From: CBDAPE01 sp965198325
Lineage (GTDB): Bacteria > Pseudomonadota > Alphaproteobacteria > UBA828 > JAPUJA01
NCBI GenBank assembly: GCA_965198325.1
Contig: CBDAPE010000017.1
Span: forward strand, 434,001-498,000
Reading direction: 5' to 3'
DNA length: 64,000 bases
This document shows, piece after piece, positions 1-9,434 of this stretch (positions within the stretch are counted from its first letter, which is position 1; each line of letters starts with the position of its first letter). The translations under genes and the position numbers were made by a program. The notes beneath the pieces are model-generated. The model did not search any database and was not told the origin of the DNA. It saw only the letters and a program-made list of their open reading frames with translations.

Positions 1-2
1 AA

Positions 3-215
3 ATCCTGAACACGGAGATCTTCTCTACACTGAAGCAGGCCAAAGTGCTGATCGAACGATGGCGCCATCACTATAATACCATCCGGCCGCATAGCTCGCT
101 CGGATACAGACCGCCGGCCCCAGAAACCATCTTGCCAAACGTTGAGGGGCCAACCTACCCTGTTGAGGGGCTACGGGCGGCCCATCAACTTAACCCGCGC
201 CAAACTCTAACTTAA
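3..215 (+). CDS. IS3-family transposase OrfB, C-terminal end (cut by window edge)
   Basis: The open frame entering from the left edge ends at TAA 213-215. It carries the typical end of the DDE integrase domain of IS3-family OrfB, including the motif HHYNTIRPHSSLGYRPPAPE. The protein would cut and join the ends of its own element. Only about 70 residues are visible, so it is unknown whether the full gene is intact. The right end of the element probably lies at about 216-240, directly against an IS21 istA remnant, so this element appears nested in an older IS21 copy. The family call is confident; the subgroup is not. Confidence 0.8.
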   Translation: MLNTEIFSTLKQAKVLIERWRHHYNTIRPHSSLGYRPPAPETILPNVEGPTYPVEGLRAAHQLNPRQTLT

Positions 216-242
216 GCGCTGGACCACTAATCGGGGGCAGGC

Positions 243-581
243 CACGACTACTCGGTGCCCGTAGCATACGGGCACCGCGAGGTGCTGATCCGCGGCTATG
301 TCGACGAGGTGATGATCTCTTGCGGCGCCGAAGTGATCGCCCGGCACCGCCGGTCCTATGACAGCGCGGACCTGATCTTCGACCCGCTGCATTACCTGCC
401 CTTGATCGAGCAGAAGATCGGCGCCCTCGACCAGGCCGCGCCGTTGGCGGGCTGGGACCTGCCCGATAGCTTCATCACCCTGCGATGCCTCCTCGAAGCT
501 CGCATGGGCAAGGCAGGCAAGCGCGAGTACGTCCAGGTGCTCCGTCTGCTGGAGAGCTTCCGGCTCGAGGAGCGTTACTAA
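243..581 (+). pseudogene. IS21-family istA remnant
   Basis: About 112 codons match the C-terminal part of the complete IstA at 11893-13392 almost residue for residue (for example VPVAYGHREVLIR and DLIFDPLHYLPLIEQKIGAL), with a few substitutions such as GYVDEVM for CSVDEVV. The N-terminal HTH and the catalytic core are missing and the frame stops early after SFRLEERY, where the intact copy continues. It is a dead fragment of an older IS21 copy, cut on its left by the IS3-family element. Confidence 0.85.
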
Positions 582-675
582 GCTATGCTGGAGCCGCCAG
601 CCATGGCAGCATGACCTAAACCAAATGGTCCCCCGAAAACCCGGAGCGGTTCACTAGCCAATTTGACACGCCGTT

Positions 676-3600
676 ATGGATGTCACAGTGCCCAAGCAGA
701 AGAATTTAGTTGAACTGCCTCGTATACTTCTAGAGGCAGTTAAGGAGAAGCGGGTTGTCCTCGTGTTTGGGGCTGGGGCGTCCAAGGAGGCACAAAACAC
801 GGAAGGTAGACGACCTCCAGACGGCAATGAGATGCGAGATATCCTTGCCAACAAATTCTTGGGCACGTCGAACGAAGCAAGAGACCTAATGACCGTCGCT
901 GAAATGGCAATTTCGAGCGGCGCAGGCGAGACCTTTGTCTTCGAAGAAGTCGCACGACTGTTGTCTGGTTTTCTACCTTCTGACGCTCACAAGTCGATCG
1001 CTGGATTTGCATGGCGAGGAATAGCTACCACAAACTACGACACCTTGATCGAGAAGGCATATTCAGAAAACCCCAGCCGTAGACAGAATTGTGTGCCCTT
1101 TGTGATAGATGCATAGCCATACGATGATCGCCTTGAAGCCGAGAGCAACCCCGTTGCACTTCTCAGACTTGACGGGTGAGTTGACCACAGGATTGATAAA
1201 GAAATTCCTCTCGTACTTTCCCACGAACATTATAATAGGTTCAGAAAGAATAGGGTGAAGCTCTTACAAATACTTCAACATTGGGCAGAAAACTCCATAC
1301 TAGTGTTTGTTGGCTACCCACTTTCTGACACACACATCCGCGACCTAGTTTACGACATTGATCCTGGTAGGAGGCCTCGATGGTATATCATTGTGCCAAA
1401 TTCTTATCATCACGATAATAAATTTTGGGCGGGCAAGAGCATTGATATTATTGACACGAACTTCGGCGAATTCAGGTCGGCATTAGAAACGCAAATTGAT
1501 CCTCTATTTCGCTCACTTTCTGTAGCTAAGAAAAGTGACAATCAGTCTTATTTGAAGCATTTCAGAACACACGGAACGGGGTCAGACGCGTTCCTTATCT
1601 CGCTTGACCAGGATTTTGAGTATGTCCATTAAGGGGTGGCATTTGAAGAGGTCAAGGCCTGCAAGTTTTATGCAGGCTACGATGACGGCTGGTGTGGGAT
1701 TGTACGGAAGTATGACTTCGAGCGTAATGCAGAGGCGAGGCTATTGTACGCTGCGCTTGAGCAAAAATATGATCAGGCCATAAGGTTTTTCTTGCTGCAA
1801 GGGGCGGCCGGTGCGGGAAAAACGATCGCCCTGAAGAGAGCTGCCTACGATGCGGCAACTGCTCTGGACGAGTTGGTATTGTGGTTGAAGGACGGCCGCG
1901 TTCCACGGTTTGAGTTTTTTGAAGAACTTTACGCGCTAACAGGCAAGCGTGTGCTTTTATTTGTTGACGAGATTTCTCTTCACGAAAAGGGGGTGCTCAG
2001 ACTACTAAACAAGTCCCAGAATGGCGGAATACCGCTAACGATCGTTGGTGCAGAGAGAGAAGCTGACTGGGGTAATTATTGCGAAGATATCGAGGAGTCG
2101 TTTCCACCAAGAATTTACTCTCTAGGTGGCCTTTCTGAGGGCGAGGTTGAGGACCTTGTTGAACTACTGGAACGGCACAACTGCTTAGGCTTACTTGAGA
2201 GTAAGACAAGGCCAGAGAGGATAGCCTCATTCATGAGGCCGGACAGGTCGGATCGCCAGTTGTTAGTGACGCTTCATGAGTTGACCCAAGGAAAACCTTT
2301 CGAAGAAATCATTCTAGGTGAGTATAAGAGAATCATTCCTGACGCTGTGCGGACGCTATATCTCGATATCGCCACGATGCACCAATTTGGCGTTATAGCA
2401 AGAGCAGGTGCAATCTCGAGAGTAAGCGGGATAAGGTTCAGCGACTTCGAGGAACATTTCTTTCAACCTCTAAAGAACATTGTTCGCGTAACCAGTGATC
2501 GATTCAGCGGCGATCGCGGATACCAGACAAGACATGCAAGGGCTTCGCGGATAGTATTCGGGGTCGCCTGCAGATCCGACGAACAGAAATCGAGTCAACT
2601 GGCGCGGATTATCTCCGGTCTTGATGCAGGGCATTCCTCCGATCTCAGGATCATTGAATCGATTTGCAAAGGAAGAACAATTGCGCAAGAGTTTTCTGCA
2701 GTCCACCACTCTAGAGATATTTTTGAGATGGCTTATTCCGTCGCACCAAGTTAAGAATTCCTGTATCATCAAGTAGCGATACTTGAGTACCAGCACCGTC
2801 ATGGCTCACTTGACAGAGCGCAGGAGCTCGCCGAACGAGCTCGTTTGATCGATGACAACAATCATATCTACATTCGTACCCTTGAGGAGGTAATGCGCCG
2901 AAGGGCAAACCCGGCAGATAACGTTGCTTTGAAAGAACAACTAAGATTAAGGTCTCGTGGATATCTTAACGAAATATGGCTCAAGGACTCACGAAAGGCC
3001 TTATCGTTTTGTAACTTGCTTGTGGATGAAGCAGTCGATCTCATGATGGAACTGACAGAAGAATCAAAGGAATATGAGATTGTCGAATTTGATACTAAAG
3101 TCGACAAGGCCGTTGAGAGACTGAAGCGAGCAAATCAAGATTTTCCAGAGGAGGCAGAGCTTGCCTCTGTTGAAGCGCATTTATGGCAGAGACTAGGGGA
3201 AAGTGGGAAAGATAAGATGGCCCTTGAAAAGGCCTTCGAGGCACGTCCAAAGAACTCGGGTGTGTACATGAAGCTTTCAAGTCTTCCAAGTCTTCATAGA
3301 CAAGCTAAGGCAGGAAAGGATACCTTGGATGTCTTGAAACAGGGCTTGGATAAGTTTCCTTCCGATAAAAGCCTCCATTTAAAGACAGCACTCCAGCTAG
3401 TAGAGATAGGAACGGCACCCTCCAACGAGATAGAGTTTCACTTTCGGTCAAGATATGCCACAGGTGATCACAACTTTGATGCACGTTTCTTTTGCGTAGA
3501 GTACTTCTTCTTGGCAGGTAGGATTGACGAATGTCAATGTTTGTTTTAAGAAATTGACAACAACGCGTCCGCGTGTTTCGCAAGAAAGCCTCCAGCACTG

Positions 3601-3824
3601 AGGATGTTATTACGATGAAGCTAAGCCGCTATCAGGGTGTCGTGGAGAGCCTTACTGAAAGATTCTTCTTTATACGATTTGGGGGATATCCGAAAGCTAT
3701 ATTTGCTCACTGGAATTCGTTATCTGAACCTGAGTACGACTTGCTTGAGAGCGGACAGTCGGTGAGCTTCCAGTTGCGATTCAACCGCAAGGGACCAGTA
3801 GCAATCGATGTGCGTCGGGTGTGA
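676..3824 (+). pseudogene. SIR2-STAND NTPase-TPR defence protein, inactivated by in-frame stops
   Basis: Reading one frame from ATG 676 gives a single protein of about 1050 residues broken by TAG 1114, TGA 1177, TAA 1630, TAA 2752 and TAA 3547. A frameshift near 3550-3572 precedes the last 80 residues. Domains in order are: SIR2-like NAD hydrolase (VLVFGAGAS, TTNYDTLIEKA, FVGYPLSDTHIRDL); STAND-type P-loop NTPase (Walker A GAAGAGKT at 1801-1824, Walker B RVLLFVDE at about 1948-1971); TPR-like helical repeats (about 2760-3540); and a small beta-barrel, cold-shock-like tail (RFFFIRFGGYPKAIFAH). In related SIR2-STAND (Avs5-like) proteins the repeats sense a phage product and SIR2 depletes NAD+. 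Base composition is clearly AT-richer than its neighbours, which suggests transfer. Sequence between the stops is well conserved, so inactivation looks recent. Confidence 0.8.
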
Positions 3825-4537
3825 CGAGAAAAACTTCGAATGGAGTCCGGATAGGCGCTTTCGCCTGCACACCATCATCGGCTGGAACAGCCGACGCCGC
3901 AAGGGGTTGGAGCCGTCGCGGCGTTTGAGCGAGAGGACCGGGCCGCAACCTTCGGGCGCGTTCCGCGTTGTCTTCCCGGCAACAGAGGTAACAAAGCGCT
4001 GCGCGCCGTGCAAGCGCGCGCGGGCATTTCTCACACATGGCGCACCGGCAACGGTAGCAACGGCCGTGCGGGCGCACCCGTTACCGTCGCGCACCGAGAA
4101 CCGCCGCACATGTTCCCGTACCGCGACCGTCAGTCGCACACATGTTCCCGCAGCGCAGCGGCGTGCCGTGCAGCAGTCGATGTACAAGGCGACGGCGGGC
4201 CGTTCATCCGTTACCGCGCACGCATGCGCGAACAGCGCACGCGTTACTGCGCTGCAACGGTGACGGCGGCGGTGAGTCGAGCGGTGTGGACGAAGTCGGA
4301 GGCGGCAGAGCTGGTGCGGTCGGTAGTGCGGCGAGCAGGTGGGCAACGTCCGCGAGCCGCAGACGGGTGCACGGTTGAAGCCGCGGGTGAAGGGCTGGAA
4401 CCTCAATGATCTCAGCATCGGGGTCGAGGGCTCGCCCAAGCTCGTCGAGGAAGTGAAGCGCCGAATGCGTTGAACCTTGAACCGGAGCGTGCGTGCGGCG
4501 GCCTGCTATGGCGTGGCGACCGATAAACGAGCATGGG
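3825..4537. other. gene-free GC-rich stretch
   Basis: No convincing gene is seen between the SIR2 pseudogene and the HEPN gene. Open frames occur on both strands but have Arg/Ala/His-rich compositions typical of frames forced open by high GC. From about 3980 to 4280 the DNA is rich in short related words (CGTTACC, GGTAACG or GGTAGCAACGG, and CACATGTTCCCG twice near 4107 and 4138). A short plus-strand frame near 4380-4475 (GWNLNDLSIGVEGSPK) looks more protein-like and could be the tail of a lost gene. Confidence 0.5.
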
Positions 4538-5370
4538 TCAGGGTTGATGCCCGGTCGGGCGTGTCGAAACGGCTTCGTCCAACCTTCGGTGGAGCATCGA
4601 TAGCAGCGTAAGGGCCTCAAGGGCGTCGCGCTCGTTGACGACCCACGATATCTTCGGTGCGTGGATCGTCGGATTGCGGAAGGTGCCCGATGCCCCTTTC
4701 AAGAGGTTCATCAATCCGGTGTGCTCGCTCCGCTCACTGTCAGTCTGAAGAGTATTGAACGCAAGCAAGGGATAGGGCGACGATCCTTTGCCCAATGCGG
4801 CATCAACAAGGGATGCTCCGTCTCCCTGAAGACCAGTCCTCCTGCGGATTTTCTCGGCCACGCTCTTGGTGGCCTCGAGAACGGCATGAAAAAAATTTTG
4901 CTGAAGCAGCTCCGCCCGGCAGAACTGCAAAACGTCGGGATGGACGGCGCGTCGCTGTAGTTCGCTACGCAATCGACCGGCGCGCTCTTGGGCCTCGGCA
5001 AGGGTGGTCGCTTTCTCGGCGGCGCGCAGCTTACCGTCCTCGCCGAGCTGCCAGCCGGCGAAGGCCAAGACCTCGTTCAAAGCATGCCGTCTGGAATCGA
5101 AGATATCGGTCTGTCCCCGATAGCTTACCGGGGCCATAGCCTGCTGGACGAATTGCAGTACGGCATTGCTGTGCATCGGTCCTGGGTCTGGCGCGCTAGC
5201 AGCGCCTCGAAGAGGCGATGGCGCTTGGTAATGTTGGGGATCGGATCGTCGATACGACACGCCGACAAGAGCCGGCCAATTTCACTCCCCGTGAGGCCGG
5301 CGCTCGTCTCTCCTAGAACGTCACAGAGCGCTTGAAGTTGGTTTGGTGGGAAAGCCGGATGGGCTGGCAT
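4538..5370 (-). pseudogene. HEPN (Ymh / TIGR02391) family protein, frameshifted
   Basis: The N-terminal part starts at ATG 5370 (PNQLQALCDVLGE) and reads well to about 5175. There one base appears missing, and the protein continues in another frame (NAVLQFVQQAMAPVSYRGQ) to the stop at 4538. The C-terminal half is a Ymh-type HEPN domain with the R-X4-H motif in RNPTIH, the signature of ribonuclease-type HEPN toxins. Restored length is about 277 residues. It is the last gene of the minus-strand restriction operon, 30 bp after the endonuclease stop, which suggests an abortive-infection RNase tied to the restriction system. If the frameshift is real, no HEPN domain is made from the normal start. 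Confidence 0.7.
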
Positions 5371-5400
5371 CTGTCTGGGCCATAGCGGTGGGACGCAGTT

Positions 5401-6321
5401 CTAGTCGTGGGTCGTCTCGATGAACACTTGGAGATCGTCGAGACGGTGAAGCCAGAACAGGGCGAGCCTCTCGCCCTGAGCGGTGGCGAGGTTGTCGGAG
5501 TTGAAGACGCCGCTCAAGACGGCACCGGGCACGACCTGGCGCTGGCCGAAGGCAGCGATCCAAGCGCGGGCCTTGCCGGCAGCCTCGTGGTTCACGCATT
5601 TGAAGGAATTGACCTCGCTGTTGGAGGCCTTGCACTCAAGGGCCAGGACACGGCGGTCATAGAGACCGACAACGAGGTCGGCGCGACTGTCACCGAGCTT
5701 GCTCTCGGGGCAGAACTTGCCCGGCGCTGGAGCATCGCGCAGAAGCGGGATGTCCCGGCGGCCGACTTCGGCGAAGTCCATGCTGCGGAGCAATTGCTTG
5801 ACGGCCTCTTCCTGATCCGACTTGGCGTCGTTGCGGCGCTTGGTTTGGACCTTCTGGGCAGCGGCCAGGGCTGCTGAAGCGACGGTGGCGATCGTGCGCT
5901 CGGTGTCGCGGGGATTCCTGCCCTCTGCAATCCATGGAAAGCGCTTGGGGTCGAGGATGGGGAGCACGGTATCGCGGACCCGGCGCGCCGAGTCGGGTTC
6001 GCGGCGCAGCGCCGTGGGAGACAGCTTGGCGTCGGCCAAAGTATTGAGATCGTCTTCTGAAATAGGGGGTGCGGTCAGATAGCGGAACGCCATCTTAGTG
6101 TCGTCGTTGCTCATGACGTCGACCAGGACGTCGGGATCCAGCTCGTGCTCGGCTAGTTGCTCGATTTGGTCGATCAGCCGGTCGAAGATGGGAACGAAGG
6201 CGTCGAAGAATTCGGAGTAGAGTCCTAGCGGCTCTTCAAGCCGCTCGGCGCGGAACCTATCTCGTGCGCGGGCGGTGTCCTCACCAAGCTGCTCCGCTGT
6301 CCATTGTATCGGCTCAAGCAT
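5401..6321 (-). CDS. XamI-family type II restriction endonuclease
   Basis: A 306-residue protein, the usual length for this family, resembling XamI, which cuts GTCGAC. A PD-(D/E)xK-like active site is visible near the C-terminus: Asp215 in SRADLVVG, then Glu229 and Lys231 in LALECKAS. The N-terminal half is helical and charged. The start ATG 6321 overlaps the end of the upstream methyltransferase by 8 bp, so the two are translationally coupled. This order makes the methyltransferase first, which fits protective R-M design. The frame is intact and nothing suggests decay. The recognition sequence is inferred from the family, not visible in the sequence. Confidence 0.85.
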   Translation of the reverse strand: MLEPIQWTAEQLGEDTARARDRFRAERLEEPLGLYSEFFDAFVPIFDRLIDQIEQLAEHELDPDVLVDVMSNDDTKMAFRYLTAPPISEDDLNTLADAKLSPTALRREPDSARRVRDTVLPILDPKRFPWIAEGRNPRDTERTIATVASAALAAAQKVQTKRRNDAKSDQEEAVKQLLRSMDFAEVGRRDIPLLRDAPAPGKFCPESKLGDSRADLVVGLYDRRVLALECKASNSEVNSFKCVNHEAAGKARAWIAAFGQRQVVPGAVLSGVFNSDNLATAQGERLALFWLHRLDDLQVFIETTHD

Positions 6322-7900
6322 TCAACTGTTCTGGGTTGGGAATAGCGATGCGCTCAACCTCTTTCGGCTCGAACTTGATTAGACCGCCGGCGTAAGCGCG
6401 GCCTGCGTCGAGGCGGACGTTGGTCTTGAGCCAGGCAATAAGCGCTGTAATGGACTCCTCCGGCAGGGCCTCCCTGGGATAGAGGCCGTGGGCAATGTTC
6501 AATAGGCGCGCGTCGCACATGTTGCGGACGAAGGCTGGCCACCGGCGTGCCATGTAAGTGCAAACGATTGGAGCGGGCTCGCGGAGTCCGACCGACCACC
6601 AGGGCCGGCGGTTTTGAGCGATGTAGCCCGAATCGACGTGTTGGGCTTTGGCCCAAGAAAGGAAGCGTTCGACGGCTGATCGCGCTTCGTGCGATAGCTG
6701 GTCGAGATCGGTTGGCAGGTCGATGACTCGCCGGAGGGCTCCGGCGTCGGCGAGAACGTCGCCGACAGCGAGCAGTTCACGCGCCCTAGTGACGGTCGGC
6801 AACAGGTACTTCTTGGGCAGGCCCTTGGCATGGTCACCGGCGATCCAGACACGATTGGCGCCCGTAACTTGGCCACGATGCACCCGGAACAATTCACCAA
6901 GTTCGATATAGCCGGCGGGCGGCTTCTCAGACGGGCGCACGATGATCGACCACCGGGGCGCCTTCTCGACCACGGTCCAGGGCACACTACGGCCCTCGGT
7001 CAGGCCGTTGACGGCCTCGCGTGTCTCGACCGCGCGGATCCGGAAATTCTTGGGTCTCCGACCGACCCGGAAACAGGTGATCGCGGCCGTCGTTGCGGCG
7101 TCCGGGAAGGCGGCGACAGCCGGGTTCAGGACGTGCAGCGCGGTGCCACCGAGCCCGTTGGCGAGTAGCTGGCGGAGGGCGCGGCCGTAGTTTACGTCCA
7201 ACCATTCAGCGGCGGTAATGAAGGCGCCGTAGTCGCCCTCGCGGGCCAGCGTAACGGTCTTGAAGAAGAAATGCAGATGTAGCCCGGCGAGCTTGCTGGC
7301 CTTGACGCCACAGCGGGCTGCCGCGCCGACGTACCAGTCCTTCCATTGCTCTTCAATGTCATGGTGGCGGACATAGGGCGGATTGCCGATGAAGAGCGTG
7401 GTGCCCTCGATCCTCGGCAGGCGGATCCGACGGTAGTCGGTCAGCTTGAGGGTCAAGCGGCCACCGAAGCCCTTGGCCTCGGCTGTGGCGCGGAGCATGA
7501 GGGCCGCAACGGGATCGGTTTCTACGGCGATAAGGTGTGACGAGGGGAACTGGTCAGCCGCAGTCGCAAGGAATCGGCCGGAACCAGCGCCGGGGTCGAC
7601 GATCCGGGCTGGCTGAACGTGTTCGCCGGCGGACCATGAAACCATGGCGTCGACAATGTCCATAGGCGTGTAAGTGGCGCCATGGGCGCGGCGGGTCATC
7701 GGCGAGCGAATCCGACAGAACGCCTCGCCAAGCGGGTCGCCGCCTTCGGCGATCTCCTCCCGAAGCGCGGCGAGCATGGATTCGGGTGCTTCCGGAAGGT
7801 CGCGGACGAGCCGACGCTCGGTCGCCGACCAGCCCTTGTGATGACCCGCGAGGCTCGCGGCCGTAGCGATCAAGTCAACTTCGGTCGCAAGTGCGCTCAC
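6314..7900 (-). CDS. N6-adenine DNA methyltransferase of the XamI-type R-M system
   Basis: A 528-residue gamma-type amino-methyltransferase. Motif I (SAM binding) is DPGAGSGRF at residues 102-110 and catalytic motif IV is NPPYV at 173-177. The C-terminal half (about 290-520) is the target recognition region, in the style of TaqI/Eco57I-like enzymes. I chose GTG 7900 as start because it overlaps the stop of the upstream ribbon-helix-helix gene as GTGA; a longer frame to 8053 reads as low-complexity Arg/Pro sequence. It should methylate adenine in the site cut by the neighbouring XamI-like enzyme. The frame is intact, so host DNA can be protected. Confidence 0.85.
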   Translation of the reverse strand: MSALATEVDLIATAASLAGHHKGWSATERRLVRDLPEAPESMLAALREEIAEGGDPLGEAFCRIRSPMTRRAHGATYTPMDIVDAMVSWSAGEHVQPARIVDPGAGSGRFLATAADQFPSSHLIAVETDPVAALMLRATAEAKGFGGRLTLKLTDYRRIRLPRIEGTTLFIGNPPYVRHHDIEEQWKDWYVGAAARCGVKASKLAGLHLHFFFKTVTLAREGDYGAFITAAEWLDVNYGRALRQLLANGLGGTALHVLNPAVAAFPDAATTAAITCFRVGRRPKNFRIRAVETREAVNGLTEGRSVPWTVVEKAPRWSIIVRPSEKPPAGYIELGELFRVHRGQVTGANRVWIAGDHAKGLPKKYLLPTVTRARELLAVGDVLADAGALRRVIDLPTDLDQLSHEARSAVERFLSWAKAQHVDSGYIAQNRRPWWSVGLREPAPIVCTYMARRWPAFVRNMCDARLLNIAHGLYPREALPEESITALIAWLKTNVRLDAGRAYAGGLIKFEPKEVERIAIPNPEQLNA

Positions 7901-8079
7901 CCCTCCCTCGCTCCTCGGCCCGCGGTCTTGTAAAGCTGCCAAATTTCGAGGAAGAGGTCTTTGAGGTTCAGCCCGCGCCGGGCAGCCTCCTGCTTCACCT
8001 CGCGCGCTAGGGCGGGCGGAAGGCTCAGGCCGACGATCTGACGAGCGGTGCAATTTTTCGATAAGGACGACTTGCTCAT
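7897..8079 (-). CDS. small ribbon-helix-helix protein, putative R-M controller
   Basis: Sixty residues starting at ATG 8079. After a short basic arm, the segment IVGLSLPPALAREVKQEAA followed by RRGLNLKDLFLEIWQLYK has the beta-helix-helix pattern of CopG/Arc-like DNA-binding proteins. It is the first gene of the minus-strand operon and its stop overlaps the methyltransferase start by 4 bp (GTGA). The position suggests a transcriptional controller of the R-M operon, in the role often taken by HTH C-proteins. An antitoxin role toward the HEPN protein at the far end of the operon is an alternative. Function is inferred from fold and place only. Confidence 0.65.
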   Translation of the reverse strand: MSKSSLSKNCTARQIVGLSLPPALAREVKQEAARRGLNLKDLFLEIWQLYKTAGRGAREG

Positions 8080-8372
8080 GGTTTCACGTATTGTTTGCGA
8101 GTCGACTGATGTCAAGATGTGTTGACTAGGGTGCCGATTCGAACCGGGAAAGTCGACACTAATGGTCATGTTGACGGCCGATCATCTTCGCTATCGGTTA
8201 TGCTCACCGCCAGAATCGGGGGCGACTCGGACTCTGGGGTCGGACCGGCCCAGGCTGTTCAAATCTGGACAAACGGGCCGCGCAGGTTGCGGGGTTCGCC
8301 GTCGCTCCCGGTCCTCGCACTGGAGCCCGGTTCATCGGGGCCGTCGCCGGGTCTCTCGCTCCGGGATTTGAG

Positions 8373-8800
8373 CTATAGGGGCGTTCGCGCCCCACTCGGC
8401 GCGGCCAACGTGCTGGATATCATGAACTCCGGGGGAATGGTCGGGGCATTCTCGCCGTCCGCTTCGTCCGGGAGCGGCGGCGGCTCGGGCTGGTAGCCCA
8501 TCGCCTCGGCGATGATGGCGGCGGCCTGTGCGGCGGCAGCCTGCAAGGCGGCATCGTCGAGATGGGCGTAGATGGCGGTGGTGCAGCGCTTGCGGTGCCC
8601 GAGCAATCGTCCCACCGTGGTCAGTCCGACGCCGTTCATGACGCCCTGCGAGGGCCATGTGTGGCGTGCGTCGTGGATGCGCAATCCGCGGACAGTCCCG
8701 CCTCCTCGCGGACGGTGCACCAGAAGGCGTAGAGCCGGTGCGATGTGAGGTCCTCGCGCGAGGCGTCGGCAAGCAATCCCGCCTTGCGTCTCGCGCCGGA
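8373..8800 (-). pseudogene. tyrosine recombinase/integrase, C-terminal remnant
   Basis: The translated C-terminal part shows the conserved boxes of a tyrosine integrase: LRIHDARHTW (Arg-His pair), GRLLGHRKR and the nucleophile region TAIYAHLDD. Upstream, matching sequence (TSHRLYAFWCTVREEAG) is found in another frame, so a frameshift lies near 8690-8700 and the N-terminal domains are absent. It is the relic of a phage or genomic-island integrase. It sits at the outer edge of the restriction/SIR2 region and may mark how that region arrived. No attachment site or tRNA was recognised nearby. Confidence 0.7.
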
Positions 8801-8862
8801 CACCGCCGCGTGCTACGCAGGAGTCGGACATTGAGCCCGCCACGAAATCCGGGAGCGAATAC

Positions 8863-9141
8863 ATGAACAAGTCGGAAATCGGCGGTCGTCTGGCCGGTCG
8901 GCTGGGATTGAGCAATGCTTCAGCAAAGAATACGGTGGATGGCGTATTCAAGGCGATCGGCGAGGCTCTGGCGAATGGAGAGGAGGTTCGGCTTGCCGGT
9001 TGCGGGACCTATCCCGTGAAGAGTCGGGCGGCCCGTACCGGACGCAACCCCCGAACCGGAGAGGTGCTGTCAATACCGGCTTCGAAGAAACCGTCATTCA
9101 AAGCCGGAAAGGACCCGAAGGGCGCGGTGAAGGACGGCTAA
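8863..9141 (+). CDS. HU-family DNA-binding protein
   Basis: A 92-residue protein with the full HU fold: N-terminal helices (MNKSEIGGRLAGRLGLSNAS), the beta-arm region RAARTGRNPRTGEVLSIPAS and the closing KKPSFKAGKDPK. HU dimers bend and compact DNA and assist recombination and replication. Two positions are unusual for HU: Cys in VRLAGCGTYPVK where GFGTF is usual, and a Gly-Gly early in helix 1. It may therefore be an accessory, island-borne paralogue rather than the main chromosomal HU. The following 290 bp up to the IS5 element hold no gene I can support. Confidence 0.9.
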   Translation: MNKSEIGGRLAGRLGLSNASAKNTVDGVFKAIGEALANGEEVRLAGCGTYPVKSRAARTGRNPRTGEVLSIPASKKPSFKAGKDPKGAVKDG

Positions 9142-9434
9142 GGCTGTGGGTGCAGGATTGCCTTTAGATAGGGACATACAGCACCACCGGCACCCGGGGT
9201 GTGGAAACCGGGCGGCTGCGGCATGAAAGCGGGCGTCCAAGCCGTGAGGGTTCGGCGTTGTCGGGAATCGTGTTAGGTCAACGGTATTGCGGTGCGGTAG
9301 AGCGCCTGACTGGCGACGTACTGGCAAACCACGGAAGACTCATGTTTGGCTGCCTTTGGCCTATATGGTACGCATTAGTGCCGCACAGACTGCAAGAAGA
9401 TCATGTTCACTTGTAGATGCCGAAACCTGCACTA

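Noticed and set aside
676..3824. Stop-codon reassignment or selenocysteine-like recoding to explain the in-frame stops
   Set aside because: TAG, TGA and TAA are all involved, they stand for different residues, and the same three codons end ordinary genes throughout the window.
4008..4409. Coding gene in the 3825-4537 gap
   Set aside because: Composition is Arg/Ala/His-rich in all open frames and no motif is visible.
8100..8372. tRNA or attachment site beside the integrase remnant
   Set aside because: No cloverleaf or direct repeat could be recognised by eye.
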